Below are positions 14,314 through 19,532 of a DNA stretch of 19,532 nucleotides, one piece after another. The translations under genes were made by a program, and so were the position numbers. The stretch's first letter is position 1. The number at the start of each line of letters is the position of its first letter. The notes under the pieces were generated by a model, which was not told where the DNA came from, ran no database searches, and saw only the letters and a program-made list of their open reading frames with translations. Source of the stretch: RGIG1681 sp045650505 (GTDB taxonomy: Bacteria > Bacillota > Clostridia > Christensenellales > UBA1242); NCBI GenBank assembly GCA_045650505.1, contig JAZRRE010000025.1, positions 1 to 19,532 of the forward strand. Direction: 5' to 3'.

Positions 14314-15585
14314 ATGCAAAAGATATTTTATAATGCTAGATTTATAACAATGAATGATAAACAAAAATCTGCCGAAGCAATGCTTGTTAATGATGACGCG
14401 ATAGTTTTTATGGGTGAAAAAGATGAAGTTTTGCAAATGAAAACAAATGAAACACAACTTATTGATTTAAACGAAAAAATAGTTATGCCTACATTTTTTG
14501 ATGTGTGCACAGATGTTTATTTGGAAATTGAAAATAGATTAAAAAACGCAAATAATGAAAAATTTATTGAAAAAACTGCAGAAAATGATGAAAATTATGA
14601 AAAATTTGAGAATTTTGAAACCTATAAGAAAGAGTTTTTAATTATTCAAGATGAATTTTTAAAACTTGGAATCACTACAATTCAAGAAAAAATTTCATCA
14701 AGAGAAGAGTTTGTTTTTTGGAAAAAGATTTCTGAAGATGGAACGCTTAAAATTGATGTTATCGGATATGTTGACTTTGTTAAATGTAAACAAATTATGG
14801 ATGATAATTGCAGGTCATATAGAAAATATAAAAACCATTTTAGACTAGGTGGTTATCACATAACACTTGATGGACTTTTGCTCGATAGAAAAGCTTGCCT
14901 TTCAAAAAGATACCCAAAAGAAAAACACTATGCTGGTTATTTAGAACTTGGTCTTGAACAGTTAAAGATTATTATAAAAACAGCACTTGAAGAAAAGAAA
15001 CAATTGATGGTATTTGCTGATGGAGATAGAGCTGTTAAGGAGTTTTTGCTTACCTATGAAGAACAGGTTAAAGAAAAACCGGTTGAAGATAATTATAGGC
15101 CTATTATAATTGGTTCAAATTTTATAAATAAAAAAACATTAAGGTTATTTTCAAAATTTAATGTTATGGTTTGTTTTAGAATTGATGAGTTGATGGAAAA
15201 TTATGAAACATTTAAATCATATTTTGGAAAATCAAAACTCAAAAAACTTATTCCACTTGTAGAATGCAAAAAAAATAATTTAAAGAATTTAGTATGTTCA
15301 ACAAAGAAATTTAATACTTTTAGTGTTTATAAATTTTTAACATCAAAAGATAAACTTCATAATAAATTATTCGGAAAAAAAGAAATTTTTGAATCGCAAG
15401 ATATTCTTGAAATGCTCACAACCTCGCCGGCCTATTACGCATTTGATTTAGAACAAAAGGGCAGTTTTGATAGTGGAAAAAAAGCAAACTTTTTAGTTCT
15501 TAACAAATTGATTGATGATGAAAATGTGAATGTTGAACAAATTTATTTAGAAGGTGAATTAATATTTGAAAACAATAAAAAATAA
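14314..15585 (+). CDS. Amidohydrolase-fold (YtcJ-like) protein lacking metal ligands, probable pseudoenzyme
   Basis: The 423-residue product has the layout of YtcJ-type amidohydrolases (Amidohydro_3): an N-terminal ARFITMND strand and VNDDAIVFMGEKDEVL, a KIVMPTFFDV entry into the barrel, LDGLLLDRKACL, GDRAVKEFL, and the closing small domain TSPAYYAFDLEQKGSFDSGK then ANFLVLNKL. The metal ligands expected in this family are gone. The HxH after MPGFID is Cys65-Thr-Asp67. The Lys of KIFxDG is His182. The His of HAIGDRA is Phe234. The His of RIEHAQ is Gly267. It is also shorter than the usual 520-550 residues. It is therefore probably not a metal-dependent hydrolase; a binding or regulatory role is possible. 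It is coupled to the upstream histidine phosphatase. Confidence 0.72.
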   Translation: MQKIFYNARFITMNDKQKSAEAMLVNDDAIVFMGEKDEVLQMKTNETQLIDLNEKIVMPTFFDVCTDVYLEIENRLKNANNEKFIEKTAENDENYEKFENFETYKKEFLIIQDEFLKLGITTIQEKISSREEFVFWKKISEDGTLKIDVIGYVDFVKCKQIMDDNCRSYRKYKNHFRLGGYHITLDGLLLDRKACLSKRYPKEKHYAGYLELGLEQLKIIIKTALEEKKQLMVFADGDRAVKEFLLTYEEQVKEKPVEDNYRPIIIGSNFINKKTLRLFSKFNVMVCFRIDELMENYETFKSYFGKSKLKKLIPLVECKKNNLKNLVCSTKKFNTFSVYKFLTSKDKLHNKLFGKKEIFESQDILEMLTTSPAYYAFDLEQKGSFDSGKKANFLVLNKLIDDENVNVEQIYLEGELIFENNKK

Positions 15586-15606
15586 GGACCGCGGTCCTTA
15601 TTTTTT
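15579..15606. terminator. Bidirectional terminator, perfect palindrome
   Basis: An AT-flanked GGAC-CGCG-GTCC core with symmetrical arms forms an 11-bp stem and a CGCG loop, with A-run and T-run on opposite sides. It contains the stop codon of the amidohydrolase-like gene and lies just beyond the stop of the converging lipoprotein gene, so it can end transcripts from both. Confidence 0.9.
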
Positions 15607-15611
15607 GTTTT

Positions 15612-16481
15612 TTAAATTCCATCATCAGTTGTTGATAAGTCAAAACTTAAATATAGTGTAATTTTGTTAATGTTTGAATTAGGATTTGAGAGATTATTGA
15701 AAAGTAGCGGTGTATTAATAAAATCATCATCAAAAGGTTTGTGATAAAAGAAATAGTTGTTTGAGTTGTCTTTTAGAATCAAGAACGCATCAATGCTTAT
15801 TGTATCAAAATATGTTTCAAGACATATATTAAGTTCAAATGTATTGTTTTGAAGTAGTGTGGCTGTTATTGTATATGAAGTCTTTGCGATAATTTGACTA
15901 TTGTTGGTTGCAAAACTTTCATAAGATGCATCTTTTGAATAAAACAGCAATAAGTTTTTGTCTAGTGTATCAAGTTCATCAAATATTCCAGAAAAAGTAG
16001 GAATTGATGTTTCATCATCTGATATTATAGGAAATATTGCAACACCTAAAGTTTTGAAATCTTCAAATATTGCTGAAATGGTGAGATTATTTTTAAGTGT
16101 AATTTGATTATTATGAATATCATAAATTTTGGTTCCATCAGTAAAGCCTGAAAGATTTTTGCCCAATTTAAAATTTACAATATTCAAATTGTTTAGTTCA
16201 AAGTCGGTGTTCTTTTCAAGATTAAATGAAATTGAAAATTTGGCATTATGTGGAAGCATAATCTTGTTATCGTTAATAACAACTAGATTGTTTTCAGTGT
16301 TTTCATAAATAATTGTCGAATACTTGTCAAATGTTATAGAATGATAACCAATTGCTAAATAATAATCTTCGTTTGCGTTTGAGTTTGAATCATTGTCATT
16401 ATTGTCGTCTGAACACGCAGGAAGAAACATTATAAGTGCAATTATCACAAAAGATAAAAATATATTAAAAAATCGTTTCAT
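15612..16481 (-). CDS. Putative lipoprotein, unrecognised extracytoplasmic domain
   Basis: I do not recognise the mature domain. The N-terminus is a clear lipoprotein signal: basic MKRFF, a hydrophobic stretch and the lipobox LPAC with Cys23 as the lipidation site. It is followed by an Asp/Asn/Ser-rich spacer (SDDNNDNDSNSNANED). The remaining 250 or so residues alternate hydrophobic and polar positions with many Asn, Ser and Thr, which suggests beta strands, perhaps two similar beta domains. No catalytic motif is visible. AAGGAA precedes the ATG by a few bases. A strong sigma-A promoter sits about 40 bases upstream, next to a pair of Spo0A-like boxes. The gene converges on the amidohydrolase gene and shares its terminator. 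Confidence 0.8.
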   Translation of the reverse strand: MKRFFNIFLSFVIIALIMFLPACSDDNNDNDSNSNANEDYYLAIGYHSITFDKYSTIIYENTENNLVVINDNKIMLPHNAKFSISFNLEKNTDFELNNLNIVNFKLGKNLSGFTDGTKIYDIHNNQITLKNNLTISAIFEDFKTLGVAIFPIISDDETSIPTFSGIFDELDTLDKNLLLFYSKDASYESFATNNSQIIAKTSYTITATLLQNNTFELNICLETYFDTISIDAFLILKDNSNNYFFYHKPFDDDFINTPLLFNNLSNPNSNINKITLYLSFDLSTTDDGI

Positions 16482-16513
16482 AATTTCCTTATTCTTTAGT
16501 AAAATATAATTAA

Positions 16514-16542
16514 ATAATAGTAAAATTCAAAAGTGATGTCAA
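16514..16542 (-). promoter_or_regulatory. Sigma-A promoter of the lipoprotein gene
   Basis: On the minus strand a perfect -35 TTGACA (16542-16537), a 17-bp spacer and -10 TATTAT (16519-16514) point toward the lipoprotein start at 16481. Confidence 0.82.
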
Positions 16543-16547
16543 TGTTT

Positions 16548-16564
16548 TGTCGAAATATGTCGAT
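16548..16564 (+). promoter_or_regulatory. Tandem Spo0A-like boxes in the divergent lipoprotein/hydrolase gap
   Basis: TGTCGAA (16548-16554), the consensus 0A box, is repeated as TGTCGAT (16558-16564) exactly 10 bp later. One helical turn is the spacing used by tandem Spo0A sites. The pair lies just upstream of the lipoprotein -35 box and about 55-70 bp before the alpha/beta hydrolase start, so either gene, or both, could be the target. A possible plus-strand promoter (TTGTCG at 16547, TATA-rich box near 16570) would overlap it. Confidence 0.5.
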
Positions 16565-16618
16565 AAATATATATGGTGAACTTTTATTAAAATGTTGCAA
16601 AAATGCTAGGTGGGATTT

Positions 16619-17515
16619 ATGGAAGAGATTTTTGTTAAAGCGAGTGATGGATATAACTTATTTTTGAATGTATATGAAGCCGAAAATCCTAAAGCGGTTG
16701 TTCAAATTGCACATGGAATGGAAGAACATCAAGGTAGGTATAAAAGATTTGCAGAGATGCTTGTTGAAAATGGATATACTGTTGTTAGCGCTGATATGCG
16801 CGGACATGGAAAGATGGCTAAAACACTTGGATTTTTTAAGAGAAAAGAGGGATATAAAATTCTTGTGAATGACCAATTGAGAGTAACTAAATATATAAAA
16901 GAAAGATTTGCAGGATTAAAATTGTTTCTTTTTGCACACTCAATGGGTTCTATAATTTCAAGAGTGGTGCTTCAAAATTATTCGAAGTTTTATGATAAAG
17001 TTGTTTTGTCGGGATATCCAAACTATCGTGCTTCAGCAAAGCTAGGAATTAAAATTGCAAATTCTTTAACGGAAAAATATGGTTCAAAATATAAGTCAAA
17101 GTTGATGACAGATATTGAATTTAAATTTTTTAACTTTATGGTTTGGAATCCTAAAACTAAAGTTGATTGGATGTGCTATAACAGAGATATTATTGATGAA
17201 TATTTAAAAGACCCATTTTGTGGTTTTGGCTTTACAAGTTCGGCTTTTTCAGATTTGTTTACATTAGTTATTTTAATGAATGATTATAAAAAATATAAAA
17301 ATGTGAATCCTAATCTTTCAATGCTTTTTATTCGTGGGGCGAACGACCCTTCAACCGGAGGTGTTTCGGGTTCAATAAAATCAGTTGAAGTTATGAAAAA
17401 GGCTGGTTTTAAAAATATAACTAAAATAGATTATCAAAAAATGCGTCATGAAGTTATTAATGAAAAAGAAAATCAAAAAGTTTATGAAGATATTATAAGT
17501 TATTTTGAGTCATAG
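16619..17515 (+). CDS. Alpha/beta hydrolase, monoacylglycerol lipase/lysophospholipase type
   Basis: This is a 298-residue serine hydrolase of the Hydrolase_4 group. It has IAHGMEEHQGRY (residues 30-41, near the oxyanion loop, HGMGEH in relatives) and SADMRGHGKMAKTLGFF. The nucleophile elbow is AHSMGS with Ser108 (normally GHSMGG/GHSMGS). The probable acid is Asp243 in FIRGANDPSTGG, and the catalytic His is His277 in MRHEVINE. Expected activity is cleavage of monoacylglycerol or lysophospholipid esters in the cytoplasm; the true substrate is unknown. The start at 16619 follows AGGTGG by a few bases; an in-frame GTG at 16610 overlaps that site. The SDR gene follows after 12 bases, likely one operon. 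Spo0A-like boxes lie upstream. Confidence 0.9.
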   Translation: MEEIFVKASDGYNLFLNVYEAENPKAVVQIAHGMEEHQGRYKRFAEMLVENGYTVVSADMRGHGKMAKTLGFFKRKEGYKILVNDQLRVTKYIKERFAGLKLFLFAHSMGSIISRVVLQNYSKFYDKVVLSGYPNYRASAKLGIKIANSLTEKYGSKYKSKLMTDIEFKFFNFMVWNPKTKVDWMCYNRDIIDEYLKDPFCGFGFTSSAFSDLFTLVILMNDYKKYKNVNPNLSMLFIRGANDPSTGGVSGSIKSVEVMKKAGFKNITKIDYQKMRHEVINEKENQKVYEDIISYFES

Positions 17516-17527
17516 AAGGAGAGTTTT

Positions 17528-18262
17528 ATGGAAGGAAAGGTTGTATTAATTACAGGTGGAAGCAGAGGTATTGGAAGGGCTACAGCTTTAGAGTTTGGAA
17601 AACTTAAAGCAAGTGTTGTGATTGTTTATAATAGTAATGATAAAAAGGCAAAGGAAGTTATTGATGAAGTTAAAAAGTTAGGCGGAAAAGCAGTTGCCTT
17701 TAAAGCAGATGTTTCAAAAGAATCAGATTTAAAAACAATTGTTGATTTTGCGATTCATCAATTTGGTAAAATTGATATATTGGTTAATAATGCCGGAATA
17801 GTTTATGATCGTGAATTTGAAGAAATAACTTATGAAGAAAGTTTAAATATTGTTAAAACAAATATGCTTGCACCTTTGTTTTTGAGTAAATTGGTAGCTC
17901 CAACAATGATGAAGAATGGTTATGGAAAAATAATTAATATTAGTTCAACTTCAGGTAAATATGATTTTAATCCTGGAACAGCGGATTATGCAATGAGCAA
18001 ATTAGCACTTCAATCTTTAACCAAAGATTTATCTATGAAATATGCTCCAATTATTAATGTGAATGCAGTTGCTCCAGGTTGGGTGAATACTGATATGAAT
18101 GCAGATTTGCCATTAGATTTTGTTAAAAGTGAAACCTCAAAATATCATATGAAAAGATGGGCTGAACCAAAAGAAATTGCAGACACAATTGTTTTTCTTG
18201 CAAGTGATAAAGCAAGTTATATAACAGGTCAAGTTTTGATTTTAGATGGTGGTCATTGTTAA
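17528..18262 (+). CDS. Short-chain dehydrogenase/reductase (FabG-like)
   Basis: A 244-residue classical SDR oxidoreductase with all hallmarks: the NAD(P)-binding TGGSRGIG (9-16), a D61-V pair after the third strand, NNAG (87-90), catalytic Asn112 in KTNMLAP, Ser140 in INISSTSG, and Tyr154-x3-Lys158 in YAMSK. It ends with ASYITGQVLILDGGH, typical of FabG and its paralogues. Because it stands apart from other fatty acid synthesis genes and next to a lipase-like hydrolase, I infer a paralogue reducing a 3-oxoacyl or other carbonyl substrate rather than the main FabG, but this is uncertain. GAAGGAGAG overlaps the end of the upstream gene and sets the ATG start. Confidence 0.93.
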   Translation: MEGKVVLITGGSRGIGRATALEFGKLKASVVIVYNSNDKKAKEVIDEVKKLGGKAVAFKADVSKESDLKTIVDFAIHQFGKIDILVNNAGIVYDREFEEITYEESLNIVKTNMLAPLFLSKLVAPTMMKNGYGKIINISSTSGKYDFNPGTADYAMSKLALQSLTKDLSMKYAPIINVNAVAPGWVNTDMNADLPLDFVKSETSKYHMKRWAEPKEIADTIVFLASDKASYITGQVLILDGGHC

Positions 18263-18267
18263 AAATA

Positions 18268-18299
18268 AAAAAAGAAGGGCATTTGCTCTTCTTTTTTTA
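18268..18299. terminator. Bidirectional terminator after the SDR gene
   Basis: A 13-bp stem with one G-U pair (18268-18280 with 18285-18297) and an ATTT loop has A-run and T-run flanks. It lies between the converging SDR and YgjV-like genes. Confidence 0.88.
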
Positions 18300-18306
18300 T
18301 TTAAGA

Positions 18307-18549
18307 TTAAGATTGTTTTTTAAGCTCATTTATTAAAGTTATCAAGTGATAACTGTTAACTAAAAGTAAAACAATATTTAGTATGCCTGTGCTATAGGCT
18401 GGAAGCAAAAAACCATAAAACACAAAGATTACTGAACCAACAATGTTTAATGAGCGCATTATAATGCTTCCTTTGATTGAAGTTGTTTTAAAACACATTG
18501 AAGCAATAACGAAAAGTGTTGCAACAATACCAATAATTTCAATAAGCAT
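18307..18549 (-). CDS. Small YgjV-like membrane protein
   Basis: An 80-residue, three-helix membrane protein. The layout IIGIVATLFVIASMCFKTTS, then IIMRSLNIVGSVIFVFYGFL, then PAYSTGILNIVLLLVNSYHL resembles the bacterial YgjV-type family, in which one such unit is the minimal form. It also recalls a half-size PQ-loop/SemiSWEET protein, but the characteristic Pro-Gln or Pro-Asn motif is missing. Function unknown. AGGAG with a short spacer precedes the ATG. It stands alone, converging on the SDR gene. Confidence 0.7.
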   Translation of the reverse strand: MLIEIIGIVATLFVIASMCFKTTSIKGSIIMRSLNIVGSVIFVFYGFLLPAYSTGILNIVLLLVNSYHLITLINELKKQS

Positions 18550-18749
18550 AATATCTCCTAAAAGTTTCTAAATTGATTATAATAGATTATAAAAATTTTA
18601 CCAAATAAAATAAGTGATAATTTATATATTACTATTTAAAATATTTTAAGTTAAAAATTTAAATCCGTTTTTTTGGATATATAGTTCTATATAATAAAAG
18701 TGCAAAAGAGATTTATCTCTTTTGACTAAATGAATAAAGGAGAATTTTT
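18550..18749 (+). promoter_or_regulatory. Intergenic leader with hairpin upstream of the CGH protein gene
   Basis: This 200-base AT-rich gap separates divergent genes. A TATAAT box at 18690-18695 is the best promoter candidate for the rightward gene, though its -35 is poor. It lies within a small inverted repeat (TATAG/CTATA). A 9-bp perfect hairpin follows (18703-18711 with 18716-18724, TTTA loop). It would be the very 5' end of the mRNA and has no U-run, so it is more likely a 5' stabiliser or regulatory hairpin than a terminator. AAAGGAG at 18737-18743 is the ribosome site. Positions 18550-18660 hold nothing I can assign. Confidence 0.45.
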
Positions 18750-19145
18750 ATGAAAAAATATTTTAAAGTTAATGCAAAGTGTGGTCATGTTGGAAGGGGG
18801 AATTTTATCAATATTAATTTTGCTGTTGTGGCATCAAGCGCAAAAGAAGCGGCTGCAAAAACAAGAATGTTTGGAAGAGTAAAACATCATTATAAAGATG
18901 CAATAAATTTTGTTGAAGAAATTAATATTGATGAGTTTAATGAACTTATTGAACAACTTTCAAATGACCCATATATTAGTTGTGATAATATTCAAGAACA
19001 ACGCAGAATTGAAGATTTTTATGATAGAATCAGCAGTTATGATTATGAAGAAGATAAAAGAGATAGATGTGTTGAATATAAAATTAAAAAGAGAAAAATT
19101 TTAGAAGCAACAGCAAGATTACATATCAAAGAATTTGCAATGTAG
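18750..19145 (+). CDS. Conserved-looking small protein with CGH motif, function unknown
   Basis: I do not recognise a named family. The 131-residue soluble protein begins KKYFKVNAKCGHVGRGNFIN, with Cys11 and His13, and continues FAVVASSAKEAAAKTRMFGRVKHHYKDAI, which looks like a compact alpha/beta fold with conserved-style basic residues. DPYISCDNIQEQRR follows, then a strongly charged helical C-terminal half rich in Arg, Lys, Asp and Glu. The few Cys and His residues (11, 13, 33-90 region and 107) could bind a metal or nucleic acid, but no standard zinc finger spacing is present. AAAGGAG upstream fixes the ATG. It is monocistronic, with a hairpin leader and a terminator just before the tRNA region. 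Confidence 0.8.
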   Translation: MKKYFKVNAKCGHVGRGNFININFAVVASSAKEAAAKTRMFGRVKHHYKDAINFVEEINIDEFNELIEQLSNDPYISCDNIQEQRRIEDFYDRISSYDYEEDKRDRCVEYKIKKRKILEATARLHIKEFAM

Positions 19146-19156
19146 AAAATAACAAT

Positions 19157-19207
19157 AAAAAAAGACCATTACGGTCTTTTTGAATTTGGTGCGGATGAAG
19201 GGACTTG
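19157..19207. repeat. Direct repeat copy A: tRNA-Leu 3' end plus terminator, truncated copy
   Basis: A 51-base segment nearly identical to 19295-19346 (one T fewer and one A/G change). Read on the minus strand it is the last 18 or so bases of the tRNA with CCA, then the terminator hairpin GACC-loop-GGTC. The identity stops abruptly at 19207, inside the T-arm, so this is a tRNA 3'-end fragment without the rest of the gene. The terminator in it (19159-19181) also serves the CGH protein gene from the left. Confidence 0.85.
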
Positions 19208-19294
19208 TAAGGAGCAAGAAAATCTTGCGACGGAATAGCGAAAAGTATTTTTGAGCGTCACATATTTCGGTTGGTCACTTCATTAGCAAGTATG
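19208..19294. other. Spacer between the two tRNA-end repeats
   Basis: 87 bases unlike a tRNA. It holds a 6-bp hairpin GCAAGA-AAA-TCTTGC (19214-19228) and a weaker GACG/CGTC pairing to its right. No open frame of note. It may be a leftover of something once inserted at, or duplicated with, the tRNA end. Confidence 0.5.
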
Positions 19295-19320
19295 AAAAAA
19301 AGACCATTACGGTCTTTTTT
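19295..19320 (-). terminator. Terminator of tRNA-Leu
   Basis: AAAAAAGACC-ATTAC-GGTCTTTTTT on the plus strand; on the minus strand it directly follows the tRNA and ends in a T-run. Confidence 0.85.
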
Positions 19321-19346
19321 GAGTTTGGTGCGGATGAAGGGACTTG
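19295..19346. repeat. Direct repeat copy B: intact tRNA-Leu 3' end plus its terminator
   Basis: This is the copy that belongs to the complete tRNA gene. The hairpin (GACC 19302-19305 with GGTC 19311-19314, extended by A/T pairs) reads on the minus strand as an intrinsic terminator with a run of T residues, starting a few bases after the tRNA CCA. The repeat period to copy A is 138 bases. Confidence 0.85.
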
Positions 19347-19409
19347 AACCCCCAAGCCGGAAGCACTAGATCCTAAGTCTAGCGTGTTTGCCAATTTCAC
19401 CACATCCGC
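19326..19409 (-). tRNA. tRNA-Leu (anticodon UAG)
   Basis: The minus strand folds as a complete class II tRNA of 84 bases including an encoded CCA. The acceptor stem is GCGGATG/CATCCGC and the D-arm is GTG/CAC around a loop with TTGG. The anticodon arm is CTAGA-CTTAGGA-TCTAG, giving anticodon TAG for leucine CUA codons. A long variable arm follows. The T-arm loop is TTCAAGT, closed by a stem with two G-U pairs, somewhat weak. Its 3' end and terminator are repeated at 19157-19207. Confidence 0.95.
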
Positions 19410-19410
19410 A

Positions 19411-19532
19411 TAATAGTTTTATGTACGCCTTCCCATCCCCAAAGTGAACCGTCCTCCAAACGCAGTACGGTAGGAGATTTGAGCGTACAGAGATTGGCAG
19501 TGGCAACGTCCATGATCTTTTGATCAATGGTA
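19411..19532. other. GC-rich stretch at window end: structured RNA or foreign gene fragment
   Basis: From about 19421 the sequence is close to 49% GC (55 of 112 bases by hand count), far above its surroundings. It contains nested complementary segments, GTACGC (19423-19428) with GCGTAC about 60 bases on, and inside them ACCGT with ACGGT, plus a near-palindrome CCATGATC/GATCAATGG at the edge, which would suit a structured RNA. Alternatively, the minus strand has a frame open from the window edge to a TGA inside the tRNA 5' end, with an RLEDGSLWGWEG segment that recalls an RCC1-type repeat. I cannot decide; it is cut by the window edge. Confidence 0.4.

Noticed and set aside
16310..16335. Second pair of TGTCGAA/TGTCAAA sites
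   Set aside because: They lie within the lipoprotein coding sequence, are spaced 11 bases with a weaker second half, and fit ordinary codons, so chance is the simplest explanation.
18307..18549. SemiSWEET sugar transporter
   Set aside because: Size and three helices fit, but the diagnostic Pro-Gln/Pro-Asn motif is missing and the sequence pattern suits a YgjV-like protein better.
19208..19294. A second, degenerate tRNA between the repeats
   Set aside because: Apart from the shared 3' end, it does not align with the tRNA-Leu body and shows no anticodon or D-arm.
19421..19490. 5S rRNA on the plus strand
   Set aside because: A CCCATCCC stretch and later bases look loosely 5S-like, but the position from the 5' end and the helices do not fit.
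1..19532. CRISPR arrays, insertion sequences, defence or toxin-antitoxin genes
   Set aside because: No periodic repeats, transposase motifs or recognisable defence domains were found on either strand.

Overview
The window is about 19.5 kb of AT-rich DNA that looks like the chromosome of a low-GC, endospore-forming Firmicute, probably an uncultured member of the Clostridia. That placement rests on gene content (SpoIIGA, SigE, SigG, YlmC/YmxH, SpoIIP, SpoIVA, Spo0A-type sites), strong Shine-Dalgarno sequences, U-rich hairpin terminators and TGG-only tryptophan codons. No species can be named from the sequence. No transposase, integrase, CRISPR array or rRNA gene is visible.

Positions 1-3134 hold a sporulation and housekeeping block: the 3' part of spoIIGA, sigE, sigG, a PRC-barrel ylmC/ymxH gene and nrdR. 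The gene order is the familiar Firmicute one, but sigG alone is turned round and converges on sigE. Positions 3185-6171 hold a compact run of feoA, feoB and an RluA/RluD-type pseudouridine synthase with overlapping ends, for ferrous iron uptake and RNA modification. Its terminator hairpin also contains the ribosome binding site of the next gene.

Positions 6219-12410 hold a DUF1614 membrane protein and spoIIP, then der, plsY, a two-helix SHOCT protein and spoIVA. This resembles the der-plsY-gpsA-spoIVA neighbourhood of other spore formers, but no gpsA is present here. spoIVA has its own SigE-like promoter. SpoIIGA activates SigE, SigE would switch on spoIVA, SpoIIP remodels septal peptidoglycan during engulfment, and SigG acts later in the forespore.

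Positions 12484-19145 are more accessory: a membrane-anchored GH18 glycosidase, a histidine phosphatase paired with an amidohydrolase-fold protein that has lost its metal ligands, an unrecognised lipoprotein, an alpha/beta hydrolase-SDR pair, a small YgjV-like membrane protein and a small CGH-containing protein. A tandem pair of Spo0A-like boxes lies between the lipoprotein and hydrolase promoters.

The right end holds tRNA-Leu(UAG) on the minus strand. Its 3' end plus terminator is repeated 138 bp further downstream of the tRNA (lower coordinates), like an attachment-site or duplication scar. Beyond the tRNA 5' end the last 112 bases are about 49% GC, clearly richer than the rest, and could be a structured RNA or the end of a foreign gene cut by the window edge.

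The clearest oddities are the inverted sigG, a FeoB whose G4 motif lacks the guanine-specifying Asp, the apparently dead amidohydrolase, the Spo0A-like box pair, the hairpin that hides the DUF1614 ribosome binding site, and the tRNA-end repeat with its GC-rich neighbour.
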